Below, in pieces: positions 35,400 to 43,893 of a stretch of 64,000 nt of DNA. Both the position numbers and the translations under genes were made by a program. The notes beneath the pieces are model-generated. The model worked only from the letters and a program-made list of their open reading frames with translations. It did no database searches and had not been told where the DNA came from. This DNA is from JABCYV01 sp963696025 (GTDB lineage: Bacteria > Acidobacteriota > Terriglobia > Terriglobales > Acidobacteriaceae): positions 310,001 through 374,000 of the forward strand of contig CAVOII010000012.1 in the NCBI GenBank assembly GCA_963696025.1. Direction: 5' to 3'. Each line of letters opens with the position of its first letter. Within the stretch, counting starts at the first letter, position 1.

Positions 35400-35646
35400 A
35401 CGCAGCAAACAACTCCCATCGACTCCGAGAGCCCAGCCTGAAACGCTCAAAGGCTGGAAGCAAATCGCCGCCTTCTTGGGGCAGCCGATTTCCGTCGCGC
35501 AGCGTTGGGTAAGTACGGGCATCACCGTCAAACGCGAAGGCAGCTTTGTATCCACCACTGCGGAGGAATTGAATAAATGGTTGGGACGAGAAGCGGGCGA
35601 GCCTGTCCACGTCGCCACGCCAGAACCGATTTGTCGAGTGAGCTGA
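35392..35646 (+). CDS. Small helix-turn-helix DNA-binding-like protein
   Basis: This 84-residue protein starts at ATG 35392, overlapping the stop of the previous gene. The core LKGWKQIAAFLGQPISVAQR followed by WVSTGITVKREGSFV and TTAEELNKWL resembles a MerR/excisionase-type winged helix: helix-turn-helix with an Arg-Trp turn and a wing. It has no effector domain. Likely a small DNA-binding protein; target unknown. Confidence 0.65.
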   Translation: MLKRSKQLPSTPRAQPETLKGWKQIAAFLGQPISVAQRWVSTGITVKREGSFVSTTAEELNKWLGREAGEPVHVATPEPICRVS

Positions 35647-35751
35647 AGCGTGGTCTTTCTTACGTTCGACAACGTGGAAAATCCACCTCCAACCAAGAGG
35701 CTGAAAGAAAACGACGCAATAAATAGAGCCCTTCAATTTCCTGGGTTGTAG

Positions 35752-35943
35752 CTAGGCCGTCGCTCTTGGCTGGTTGTTCTTTATCAAAAACTCTCGTTCG
35801 CATTTCTCACAGGTTGCCCACTTCATGAAAATGAAGTCGAGCTGGGTTTCGACTCCCGTTGGCTGGCCGCAAAGAGTACAGGTAAAAATCTTCCTGTGCA
35901 TCGCAGGGAGCGACTCAGATTCGGTGCCAACGTCGGTTGTCAT
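35752..35943 (-). CDS. Small zinc-ribbon protein
   Basis: This 63-residue protein has two CxxC knuckles, FTCTLCGQPTGVET and WATCEKCEREFLI, spaced as in a zinc ribbon. The pattern is too regular to be chance, but no known function follows from it. It is transcribed towards the small DNA-binding gene ending at 35646. Confidence 0.55.
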   Translation of the reverse strand: MTTDVGTESESLPAMHRKIFTCTLCGQPTGVETQLDFIFMKWATCEKCEREFLIKNNQPRATA

Positions 35944-36153
35944 TCAACTTCCTCGGGCCAGGATCGTACCGGGTTTTATCCAGCGTACCGTAACCAGATT
36001 TTAATCAACTTTCTACTTCGAGCGGCATCTATACCTACAGGGAGATGTGATCCCAGTATCCATTTTTTGTCCCACAGGCAGAGGCGGATGTGTGGAGCCC
36101 TGGCCTCAACTTTTAACATCACACCTATCTATCGAAGAAGGAGAGGATTATCC

Positions 36154-36546
36154 ATGAGGTTTGGAAAATACATTGCTATCGTGGCGGTTCTGGCGTCGAG
36201 CCTTTCGCTGAATGCATTTGCGAAGGATAAGAATGAGACGCCCGTGACGTTCTCGGAGAAAGTACAAATCGGATCGAACGAAGTGAAGCCCGGTGACTAC
36301 AAGCTGCAGTGGGACGGTAATGGCCCGGATGTGCAGGTAAAGGTTGTTAAGGGCAAGGATGTGGTTGCAACGGTTCCAGCCAAGCTGCTCGCGAACAAGA
36401 GCACGCAAAACGGCATCGGCAATGCGGTCACTATCAGTGGCAACACTGACGTTAAGCAACTAGATCGGGTTGACTTCGCACGCGGACGGCAGTCGCTCGT
36501 ATTCGGCGAAGCGATGGATACGCAGGCGACGCAAGGGCAGCAGTGA
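36154..36546 (+). CDS. Secreted hypothetical protein
   Basis: This 130-residue protein starts at ATG 36154, 6 nt after an AAGGAGAGG site. MRFGKYIAIVAVLASSLSLN plus AFA forms a signal peptide. The mature part has a beta-rich pattern (VTFSEKVQIGSNEVKPGDYK, QWDGNGPDVQVKVVKGKDVV) shared with a set of short secreted acidobacterial proteins; the secreted protein at 58995 has a similar SFPAGEYSI segment. Function unknown. A terminator hairpin follows. Confidence 0.7.
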   Translation: MRFGKYIAIVAVLASSLSLNAFAKDKNETPVTFSEKVQIGSNEVKPGDYKLQWDGNGPDVQVKVVKGKDVVATVPAKLLANKSTQNGIGNAVTISGNTDVKQLDRVDFARGRQSLVFGEAMDTQATQGQQ

Positions 36547-36568
36547 GGTTCAGACTAAGTTGAGCAGG

Positions 36569-36592
36569 CGGGGGCTTCGGCTCCCGTTTGTT
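36569..36592 (+). terminator. Rho-independent terminator
   Basis: CGGGGGC (36569-36575) pairs with GCTCCCG (36580-36586), with one G-T pair, around a TTCG tetraloop, followed by TTTGTTG. It lies 23 nt after the stop of the secreted protein gene and should end that transcript before tdh. Confidence 0.65.
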
Positions 36593-36827
36593 GTTGCATC
36601 AAAAAGCAAGCCGCCGTCTATGAGAGTGTCGGCGGGAGCGGACAGCAGCTTGACTCCCTCAAAACCCGAACGCAGTACAGCATGATTCCCACTGGCGGCG
36701 GCCCGGTGAGCGTTGGAATTCACCTCGGCAAAAACTTCGCTTCCGACCAAACGTCAGCGAAGGTGACAGCGCATGGTGCTAAAATCCGAAGTTCCGGTGT
36801 TTGATCCCGAGCTCGCAAGGTTCATCG

Positions 36828-37880
36828 ATGCCCAACACCATGCTGGCGGTCGTCAAGCCTGAAGCCGCACCAGGCGCTGAGATTCGCCAGGTCAAAGTCC
36901 CCAGTTTCGGACGGAATGACGTGCTGGTAAAGGTCAAGGTCGCTTCCATCTGCGGAACCGACCTGCACATTTACGAGTGGGACCGCTGGGCACAGCACCG
37001 GATTCATCCGCCGCTCATTCCCGGACATGAATTTTGCGGCGAGGTGGTGGCCTTCGGCGACGAAGTCACCAGCGTGAAGGAAGGCGACTTCGTTTCTGCC
37101 GAGATGCACGTAGCTTGCGGCAAGTGCCTGCTATGCCGCACCGGCGAAGGTCACATCTGCCAGAATGTGAAGATTATTGGTGTTGACTCGGACGGCGCCT
37201 TCGCCGAATACGTGGTCATCCCGGAATCCAACATCTGGAAACTTGACCCGGCTATTCCCCAGGAGTACGCCTCGATTCTCGATCCGCTAGGGAATGCGGT
37301 TCACACCGTGCTGGCCGGAGAGATTGCAGCCAAAACTGTGGCGATTACTGGTTGCGGCCCGATCGGTCTATTCTCCATCGCCGTAGCGCGGGCAGTTGGG
37401 GCGACCACAACCTTTGCCATCGAAGTGAACCAGCACCGCCGCAAGCTGGCTCAGGAGATGAAAGCCGACGTCGTCCTCGATCCGTCGAAGGAAGATGTGC
37501 GGGCTGCGGTGATGGACCGCACCGGCGGGCTGGGCGTTGATGTCGTGCTCGAGATGGCGGGCCATCCCACGGCCATCCGAACTGCTTTCGACATCGTGCG
37601 CCGTGGGGGACGCATTTCTCTCCTCGGTCTGACCTCCAAACCCATCTCGCTGAATTTTTCCGAGGACATCATATTCAAGGGCATCACCATCCAGGGAATC
37701 AGCGGCCGCCGTATGTACCAGACCTGGTATCAAATGACGGCGCTGCTCAAAGCCGGCAAACTTGATCTCCACCCCGTCATCACCGACCGCATCGCCATGA
37801 AAGATTTCTCGAAGGGTATGGAACGCTTGCAAACTGGCGAGGCCAGCAAAATTCTGATCTATCCCAACGGAGCGAAATGA
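36828..37880 (+). CDS. tdh: L-threonine 3-dehydrogenase
   Basis: Tdh oxidises L-threonine to 2-amino-3-ketobutyrate with NAD+. This 350-residue zinc-dependent medium-chain dehydrogenase has the catalytic-zinc residues in ASICGTDLHIYEWDRW and PGHEFCGEVVAFG, the structural-zinc Cys in HVACGKCLLCRTGEGHIC, the NAD site VAITGCGPIGLFSIAVA, and the threonine-dehydrogenase-specific GRRMYQTWYQM. Start at ATG 36828 gives the standard N terminus; ATG 36840 is a close alternative. The kbl partner gene is not adjacent. Confidence 0.93.
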   Translation: MPNTMLAVVKPEAAPGAEIRQVKVPSFGRNDVLVKVKVASICGTDLHIYEWDRWAQHRIHPPLIPGHEFCGEVVAFGDEVTSVKEGDFVSAEMHVACGKCLLCRTGEGHICQNVKIIGVDSDGAFAEYVVIPESNIWKLDPAIPQEYASILDPLGNAVHTVLAGEIAAKTVAITGCGPIGLFSIAVARAVGATTTFAIEVNQHRRKLAQEMKADVVLDPSKEDVRAAVMDRTGGLGVDVVLEMAGHPTAIRTAFDIVRRGGRISLLGLTSKPISLNFSEDIIFKGITIQGISGRRMYQTWYQMTALLKAGKLDLHPVITDRIAMKDFSKGMERLQTGEASKILIYPNGAK

Positions 37881-38031
37881 CGACGTTTTGGGGGCGTCTG
37901 CGCCCGCAGCTGTTATGCTGAGCGAGCGCAGCGAGCCGAAGGATCCGGAGTCGCCATTCCGCGAATTCCAATCTGGATGACGGCCGCTCTCAGTAAGATT
38001 CTCGCCTCGCATCAGATACAATCCAAACTTC

Positions 38032-39207
38032 ATGCTGCGTTATTTCACCGCCGGCGAATCTCACGGGGAAGCTTTGGTCGCTTTTCTTTCCGGAATGCCA
38101 GCCGGATTGAAGGTCGAGCAGGCATTTCTCGATCGCGAGCTGTGGCGCCGCCAGCAGGGATACGGCCGCGGCGGACGCATGAAGATCGAGCGCGACACTG
38201 TCCGCATTCTCTCCGGCGTTCGGCACGGCACGACCATCGGCTCGCCAATTTCCATCCTGCTGGAGAACAAGGATTGGAAGAACTGGCAGGAGTCGCTTCC
38301 GGTCGCGGCTGGTGATTCTGCCAAACATAAACGCGTGGCTTCGCCTCGTCCGGGACATGCTGATCTCGCAGGAGCACTGAAATACAACTTCTCTGAAGCC
38401 CGCTACGTGCTGGAGCGTGCCTCGGCGCGCGAATCAGCAGCGCGCGTCGCTATCGGCGGTTTGGCGAAGTTGTTTCTGCGTGAGCTGGGAATGGAGGTCT
38501 TAAGCCACGTGGTTGCCGTCGGCAGTGCGACTCTGGGCGAGAAAGAAATTTCATGGGAGCAGATGCGCGCGCTGCATGATCGCGACCAGGTGCTGCTCAA
38601 CTGCGCCGACGACGAAGCCGAGCAACATATGAAAGTGGAAGTAGACAAAGTGCTGAAGACGGGCGATTCTGTCGGAGGCATTTTCGAAGTTGTCGGCCAC
38701 AACGTCCCGCCTGGCCTGGGCACCTACGCTCAATGGGACGAGCGTCTTGACGCTCTTTTGGCGGGTGCAGTCATGTCCTTGCAGGCAGTCAAGGCGGTTG
38801 AGATTGGCGCGGGTGTGACTGCCGCCTCTTCTCCCGGCTCGGCGGTGCATGATGAAATAGGATACGAAGAGTCGGCGGGATTCAGCGGCTTTACTCGCCG
38901 TCGAAACAACGCCGGTGGCATCGAAGGAGGAGTCTCTAATGGTGAAGACATCCGCGTGCGCGGCTATCTGAAACCGATCTCAACCCTACGGCGCCCTTTG
39001 CAATCGGTAGATTTTGCCACCCGCGAGACCGTGAAGGCTGCCTATGAACGTTCCGATGTATGCGTGGTGCCGGCAGCCGGGGTGGCCGGTGAGGCCATGG
39101 TCGCGTTGACCCTGGCCCGTTGCGCGCTGGAGAAATTTGGCGGCGATTCAATGCCTGAGACTCTGCGCAATTTTGAAGGATATCTTCAACAGCTGAAGAA
39201 CTACTGA
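38032..39207 (+). CDS. aroC: Chorismate synthase
   Basis: AroC converts EPSP to chorismate with reduced FMN, the last shikimate-pathway step. The protein has 391 residues. Motifs: GESHGEALVAFLSGMPAG at the N terminus, the RQQGYGRGGRMKIE loop, the signature ERASARESAARVAIGG, and the C-terminal GGIEGGVSNGEDIRVRGYLK. The stop is directly followed by the ATG of def, so the two are co-translated. Confidence 0.96.
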   Translation: MLRYFTAGESHGEALVAFLSGMPAGLKVEQAFLDRELWRRQQGYGRGGRMKIERDTVRILSGVRHGTTIGSPISILLENKDWKNWQESLPVAAGDSAKHKRVASPRPGHADLAGALKYNFSEARYVLERASARESAARVAIGGLAKLFLRELGMEVLSHVVAVGSATLGEKEISWEQMRALHDRDQVLLNCADDEAEQHMKVEVDKVLKTGDSVGGIFEVVGHNVPPGLGTYAQWDERLDALLAGAVMSLQAVKAVEIGAGVTAASSPGSAVHDEIGYEESAGFSGFTRRRNNAGGIEGGVSNGEDIRVRGYLKPISTLRRPLQSVDFATRETVKAAYERSDVCVVPAAGVAGEAMVALTLARCALEKFGGDSMPETLRNFEGYLQQLKNY

Positions 39208-39717
39208 ATGATCTATCCCATCGTGAAGTTTGGTAATCCGGTTCTGGAGAAACCCGCGGAACCGGTCACCGTTTTTGATCGCGAATTGAAAAAGCTGGTA
39301 GACGACATGTTTGAATCCATGTACGCCGCACGCGGTGTGGGTTTGGCGGCGCCGCAGATCGGGATCTCCAAACGCCTTGCGGTGATTGACATCACTTTCA
39401 AGGAAGACCCCGGTGCGCAGGTGGTGCTGGCGAATCCGGAAATTATCCACACTGAAGGCCGCATCAGACAAAATGAAGGCTGCCTCAGCATTCCGGAGTT
39501 TCGCGAGCCTGTGAACCGCGCCCGCAAGGTTACAATTCGCGCCCAGGACGTGCATGGAAAATGGTTTGAAAAGACGGGTGAAGAGCTGTTGGCCCGAGCC
39601 TTTCTGCATGAAACCGATCACCTGAATGGCAAGCTTTACATTAGCCACATCAGCGCCCTGAAGCGCGACCTCATCAAGCGCAAGATTCGCAAGCTGGTGA
39701 AGGCGGGTGAGTGGTAG
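39208..39717 (+). CDS. def: Peptide deformylase
   Basis: Def removes the N-formyl group from new proteins. The 169-residue protein has the three motifs with the metal ligands: GVGLAAPQIGIS, NEGCLSIPEFREP (Cys) and FLHETDHLNG (two His with the catalytic Glu). Its ATG touches the aroC stop codon with no gap, and fmt follows, the usual def-fmt pairing. Confidence 0.96.
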   Translation: MIYPIVKFGNPVLEKPAEPVTVFDRELKKLVDDMFESMYAARGVGLAAPQIGISKRLAVIDITFKEDPGAQVVLANPEIIHTEGRIRQNEGCLSIPEFREPVNRARKVTIRAQDVHGKWFEKTGEELLARAFLHETDHLNGKLYISHISALKRDLIKRKIRKLVKAGEW

Positions 39718-39812
39718 AAGCCGGACCTCAGACTTCAGGCCTCAGCCGGGTGCGCGGAAGTTGGAGCCTAGGTCTCAGGTCTAAGGTCCGAGGTCCAACC
39801 TCCGGCGTTCCG

Positions 39813-40754
39813 ATGTCCGCTTCCAACAATCTCGTTTTTTGCGGTACGCCGCGCTTCGCTGTGCCCACGCTTGAAAAGCTGGTGGACGTCGGCGTCAGGG
39901 TGGGATTAGTTGTTACTCAGCCTGACAAACCGCGGGGGCGCGGCATGGAACTTGCCTTGTCTCCGGTAAAGCAGCGCGCTCTCGAGTTGGGGCTGCCGGT
40001 CACGCAGCCGGAAACGATCAAGAATAACGAAGAATTCCGGGCGCGGCTCTCTGCCCTCAACCCTCAAGCGATTATCGTGGTGGGCTATGGGCGCATCATT
40101 CCACAGTGGATGATTGACTTGCCGCCGCTCGGGAATCTCAATCTGCACGCCTCGCTGCTGCCGAAATACCGTGGGGCCGCACCGATTCAATGGGCAATTG
40201 CCAACGGAGAGACCCGGACCGGCGTAACGACCATGCGGATCGACGCTGGGCTCGACACTGGCGATATTCTATTGCAGAAGGAAATTGCCATCACGCCTTC
40301 GGACACGGCTGAGACGCTGGCACCGCGCCTCGCGGCCTTGGGCGCTAATCTCATGGCCGAGACCCTGGGTGGGCTACAAGCCGGAACGGTTCAGCTGCAA
40401 ACGCAGGACCACGCAAAAGCGACACTGGCGCCCATTCTTAAGAAAGAAGATGGCCGGATTGATTTCCGCCGTTCCGCGGCAGAAGTTGTCAATCGCTTGC
40501 GCGGATTCCAGCCCTGGCCCGGTGCCTTCACCACTTTTCGCGGCAAGAACCTGCATGTTTGGAATGCGGCGAGTGTGCAGCGGGCGCTCCCGACGGGTGA
40601 ACTTCTTGCCGAAGGCGAACAATTGTTCGTCGGATGCGGCGGCCAAACGTCGTTGGAGATGCTGGAAGTGCAACCCGAAGGCAAGAAGCGGATGCCCGCC
40701 CAGGACTTCGTCCACGGATATCGTCCGCACACCGGCGAGAAGGTAGGGGAATGA
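39813..40754 (+). CDS. fmt: Methionyl-tRNA formyltransferase
   Basis: Fmt formylates Met-tRNA(fMet) using 10-formyl-THF, which links it to folD at 2734. The 313-residue protein has FCGTPRFAVPTLEKLV at the N terminus, the catalytic region NLHASLLPKYRGAAPIQWAI and TGVTTMRIDAGLDTGDILLQ. ATG 39813 gives the standard start; the open frame extends 102 nt further upstream into a repeat-like stretch (GGTCTCAGGTC and variants) that is not family-like. Confidence 0.95.
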   Translation: MSASNNLVFCGTPRFAVPTLEKLVDVGVRVGLVVTQPDKPRGRGMELALSPVKQRALELGLPVTQPETIKNNEEFRARLSALNPQAIIVVGYGRIIPQWMIDLPPLGNLNLHASLLPKYRGAAPIQWAIANGETRTGVTTMRIDAGLDTGDILLQKEIAITPSDTAETLAPRLAALGANLMAETLGGLQAGTVQLQTQDHAKATLAPILKKEDGRIDFRRSAAEVVNRLRGFQPWPGAFTTFRGKNLHVWNAASVQRALPTGELLAEGEQLFVGCGGQTSLEMLEVQPEGKKRMPAQDFVHGYRPHTGEKVGE

Positions 40755-40932
40755 CCGCGCTTTCACAAACTGAGATGCTGAGCGAGTGCGCTACTCCGCA
40801 ATGCGGAGTGGGGGAGGAGTCGAAGCATCCCTACATCTTCGTCACGGTTGCGGCGGCAGATATCCTTCGAGTCCGCAGGCCCGGTCGGGGTGACCGGGCG
40901 TCCTCCGCTCGGGATGACAATTGAAGGCACCG
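40755..40932. repeat. REP-like intergenic repeat between fmt and rsmB
   Basis: The spacer contains GATGCTGAGCGAG near 40772 and, in inverted orientation, CTCGGGATGACA near 40908, framing smaller dyads such as CCGCAATGCGG. A related sequence (TATGCTGAGCGAGCGCAGCG) occurs at 37914-37933. Repeats of this form are scattered in many acidobacterial genomes, and this arrangement suggests an inserted palindromic unit. Confidence 0.5.
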
Positions 40933-42282
40933 ATGCCTGTCTCCCCCGCTCGCGCTGCAGCTGCCGATATCTTGCTTCGAGTTGAGCAGCAAAATGCTTA
41001 CGCATCAGAACTTTTGCACTCTTTGCGGTATGCAAAACTCTCGTCAGCAGATCACGGTCTCACAACCGAACTGGTGATGGGAGTGCTTCGCTGGCGATCT
41101 CTGCTGGACCACGAAATCAGCCAGGCTTGTTCGCAGAAGCTGGAGAAGCTCGATCCCGAAGTCTTAATTGCGCTACGTCTTGCAGCGTATCAGATCATTT
41201 TTCTGGACCGAGTTCCGAAACGCGCAGCCGTCCATGAGAGCGTCGAACTGGTGAAGCGGGCGCGGAAGCGTTCCGCGGTACCCTTTGCCAATGCCGTTTT
41301 GCGCAAACTAGCGAACCAGACCAGGGGGTTTCGCGAGACTCCGGCCATCGCTGATGTCACGTCAGTTGTAGAACTGTCCGAGCGCTCTGCACATCCAGAA
41401 TGGCTAGTCAAACGGTGGGTCAACGAACTCGGTTATCACGCCGCGCAGCAAGTCTGTGCGCATGATCAACGCACTCCTGAAACCGCAATTCAGCTCGGTC
41501 AGGCCGGACTCGATCACGAAATCGACGACGAGCTAAAGCAGGGCGGGATTCAACTTGCGCCGGGCAGATTGCTGGCGTCAGCGCGCCGAGTTCAATTGGG
41601 CGATGTGACTCGAACCAGGGCATTTCTGGACGGTCGCTCGGCGGTTCAGGACGAGGCCTCCCAACTTGTCGCTCTGCTGGTTGGCAGGGGATCAAGTATC
41701 CTCGATTGCTGCGCGGCGCCCGGCGGGAAAACGCGACTCATTGCCCAGCGTAACCCTGATGCGGCCATCGTCGCCATCGAGTTGCATTCACATCGTGCGC
41801 GGCTTCTACGAAAGCAAGTTCCGGCCCAGAATGTCCAAGTGGTCACCGCCGATGTGCGTGACCTTCCGGTCAGCATTGCTTTCGATCGCGTGCTAGCTGA
41901 TGTGCCCTGCTCCGGCACGGGAACGCTCGCCCGCAATCCCGAGATCAAGTGGCGACTCAGGCCGGAGGATCTCGGCGATTTACAGATCCGGCAACTGGCA
42001 ATTCTGCGAGCGGCGATGCAACACGTCGCGCCCGGCGGAAGGCTCGTCTACTCGACCTGTTCCCTGGAGCCCGAGGAGAATTCGCAAGTCGTGGAGAAGG
42101 CGATTGCTGCTGACTCGTCATTCCATGTGCTTGACAGTCGCCATGAACTGGAGCGGCTTCACTCTTCGAGTGAACTGGTTTGGAATGATCTTGATTCGCT
42201 TATGAGCGGACCGTATATAAGAACGATTCCGGGTGTGCACCCGTGTGACGGTTTCTTTGTTGCAATTCTGGGGAAAAGCTAG
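40933..42282 (+). CDS. rsmB: 16S rRNA (cytosine-967 C5)-methyltransferase
   Basis: RsmB methylates C967 of 16S rRNA. The protein has about 449 residues. It carries an N-terminal NusB-like RNA-binding domain (AADILLRVEQQNAYASELL to about residue 150) and a C-terminal methyltransferase domain with LDCCAAPGGKTRLIAQR, DVPCSGTGTLARNP and the catalytic Cys in LVYSTCSLEPEEN. ATG 40933 is preferred over an in-frame TTG at 40921. Confidence 0.95.
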   Translation: MPVSPARAAAADILLRVEQQNAYASELLHSLRYAKLSSADHGLTTELVMGVLRWRSLLDHEISQACSQKLEKLDPEVLIALRLAAYQIIFLDRVPKRAAVHESVELVKRARKRSAVPFANAVLRKLANQTRGFRETPAIADVTSVVELSERSAHPEWLVKRWVNELGYHAAQQVCAHDQRTPETAIQLGQAGLDHEIDDELKQGGIQLAPGRLLASARRVQLGDVTRTRAFLDGRSAVQDEASQLVALLVGRGSSILDCCAAPGGKTRLIAQRNPDAAIVAIELHSHRARLLRKQVPAQNVQVVTADVRDLPVSIAFDRVLADVPCSGTGTLARNPEIKWRLRPEDLGDLQIRQLAILRAAMQHVAPGGRLVYSTCSLEPEENSQVVEKAIAADSSFHVLDSRHELERLHSSSELVWNDLDSLMSGPYIRTIPGVHPCDGFFVAILGKS

Positions 42283-42364
42283 CCACGGATTTCACGCATT
42301 GACACGGATAACCGGAATGATCCTTGCAATGTAGGTCGGTGTTGATCCGTGTAAAATCCGTGGC
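42282..42364. repeat. Nested inverted repeat between convergent rsmB and PASTA gene
   Basis: GCCACGGATTT (42282-42292) is the inverse of AAATCCGTGGC (42354-42364), and inside it ACACGGAT (42302-42309) is the inverse of ATCCGTGT (42345-42352). The two arms lie exactly between two converging genes. It may act as a bidirectional terminator and resembles a dispersed intergenic palindrome. Confidence 0.6.
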
Positions 42365-42373
42365 GCAGAAGTT

Positions 42374-43099
42374 CTACCGGACTTCGAAGTTCACAGCGGC
42401 GCCCGCCATCACTTTTTCTCCCGCCGCCGGAGTTTGCGTCATAATCACGTTCGCGGGGGAAGCTTGAGACGAATTGCTTACGTCCTGTCCCGCAACAGTT
42501 ACAACTCCTATGCGCATTCCGGTATCCTGCAGAGCCAAGGTTGCGCTGCCCAGCGGCTGACCCACGAAATTGGGCATGATGAAAGCCTGGGGTTGCGGAG
42601 GGTCCGTCACCAACAGGCTGATCTTGGGTGCCGAAACACCGCTGGCGTTCGGTGGCGGAGCTTGGGACACTACCTGATCACCTGGAGCGCCTGGCAGCTG
42701 CAGTTGAGCGATGACGCCGACGTCCAACCCGTGCCGTCGAATGTTGATATCGGCTGCGCGCTCGCTCTGACCTAACACGTTTGGAATCTCCACCCGCTGC
42801 GGCCCCAGACTTTGAGCCAAGCGAATCTGCCAGGCCCGGCGCACCTGCGTGCCTGGCGGCGGAAGTTGCGACAGGATTCTTCCCTCTGGCACGTTGGGAC
42901 TGTAATACTGCTGTTCCACTTCTACCTGCAATTCACTCTGCTCGGCAATTCTCTGGGCCTCGGTGGGGGTCTTGCCCACCAGATCCGGTACTGTGACTTC
43001 GCGTCCGTGGATCGCGAGGCGCATAGCGGTCAGCGCCGAAACCAGTGCCACCACCAGCAGAACCAACACCAGCAGCACCAGGCGAAAGAGGGCTTTCAT
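42374..43099 (-). CDS. PASTA-domain membrane protein
   Basis: This 241-residue protein starts at ATG 43099 and has one N-terminal transmembrane helix (LFRLVLLVLVLLVVALVSAL). Three PASTA repeats follow: VTVPDLVGKTPTEAQRIAEQ, VEIPNVLGQSERAADINIRR and FIMPNFVGQPLGSATLALQD. PASTA repeats bind peptidoglycan fragments or penicillin-binding proteins; here they stand alone, with no kinase domain. The PBP1a gene nearby makes a cell-wall role plausible. Confidence 0.88.
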   Translation of the reverse strand: MKALFRLVLLVLVLLVVALVSALTAMRLAIHGREVTVPDLVGKTPTEAQRIAEQSELQVEVEQQYYSPNVPEGRILSQLPPPGTQVRRAWQIRLAQSLGPQRVEIPNVLGQSERAADINIRRHGLDVGVIAQLQLPGAPGDQVVSQAPPPNASGVSAPKISLLVTDPPQPQAFIMPNFVGQPLGSATLALQDTGMRIGVVTVAGQDVSNSSQASPANVIMTQTPAAGEKVMAGAAVNFEVR

Positions 43100-43197
43100 G
43101 GCGGAAGAATTATAGTCGAGGCCTTGGGAAGGGTATGGCTCAGCCGTGCCGTGAAAATCCGTAAATGACACGGGCTTTAGCCCATGCCGGACACGAG

Positions 43198-43857
43198 CTA
43201 TTTGACCGCATCGCCATCCTGCCAATGGTGACCGCACGCGTGACAAACCCACGCTTTTTGCTGAACAGGGATCGGTACACCAAAATATGCACTGGTGTAT
43301 GCAATTTTTGCGTTTTGCGCCTCAAAGTTGACATCCAACGATTCGCAGTTGGGACAGCTGGGTTGCTGGTATTCTCCAACGCCTTCCACATCGATGGTTT
43401 TTGGAATGGGCTGGTCCAAGATAGCCGTGGCAGCTTCTGCGTCCTCTTCATCGACCAGTAACTTAATTCCTCCAATAAGATTGGAAATAAACCAATCCAT
43501 CCGCACCATGTTGTCGTCCGCCAAGAAACACTCGATCCCGGTGGAATCGAGACTGCCCTTGGCAAGAAGGGCCTCGGGCAAGTCTCGAAAGCGGCGAACC
43601 ATCGCTAGTTTCCGCTCTTCGATCTGGTCCGTTCCGGCCGGTGCCCGATCTACACGAATAGCAATCCCTCTCCGACTGGCCTCTTCCTTTAGTGCCTCCA
43701 AAGCGGCATCGGTAAGGGACCCTCCGGACTGCGCCACATTTTGCAGCTCCTCAGGAGTCATGCCAGCATATAGCCGTGCCAGCCGTTGCCGCTCCTGTTC
43801 GGGGTCCAAGGTCGACACGTCGACACGAATGATACCTATAAAGACCCCCAGGTCCAA
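43198..43857 (-). CDS. DUF2007-like protein with C-terminal zinc ribbon
   Basis: This 219-residue protein begins with a helical part (ERQRLARLYAGMTPEELQNV), then a DUF2007-like signalling domain (EALLAKGSLDSTGIECFLAD, KLLVDEEDAEAATAIL), and ends with a zinc ribbon whose Cys pairs are in PSCPNCESLDVN and WVCHACGHHW. Domain function is unknown. Transcribed away from the PASTA gene start in the same direction, 98 nt upstream of it. Confidence 0.7.
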   Translation of the reverse strand: MDLGVFIGIIRVDVSTLDPEQERQRLARLYAGMTPEELQNVAQSGGSLTDAALEALKEEASRRGIAIRVDRAPAGTDQIEERKLAMVRRFRDLPEALLAKGSLDSTGIECFLADDNMVRMDWFISNLIGGIKLLVDEEDAEAATAILDQPIPKTIDVEGVGEYQQPSCPNCESLDVNFEAQNAKIAYTSAYFGVPIPVQQKAWVCHACGHHWQDGDAVK

Positions 43858-43893
43858 ATCGCGAAGCGTCTGAGGGCTGGTAGGAAATTAGGT

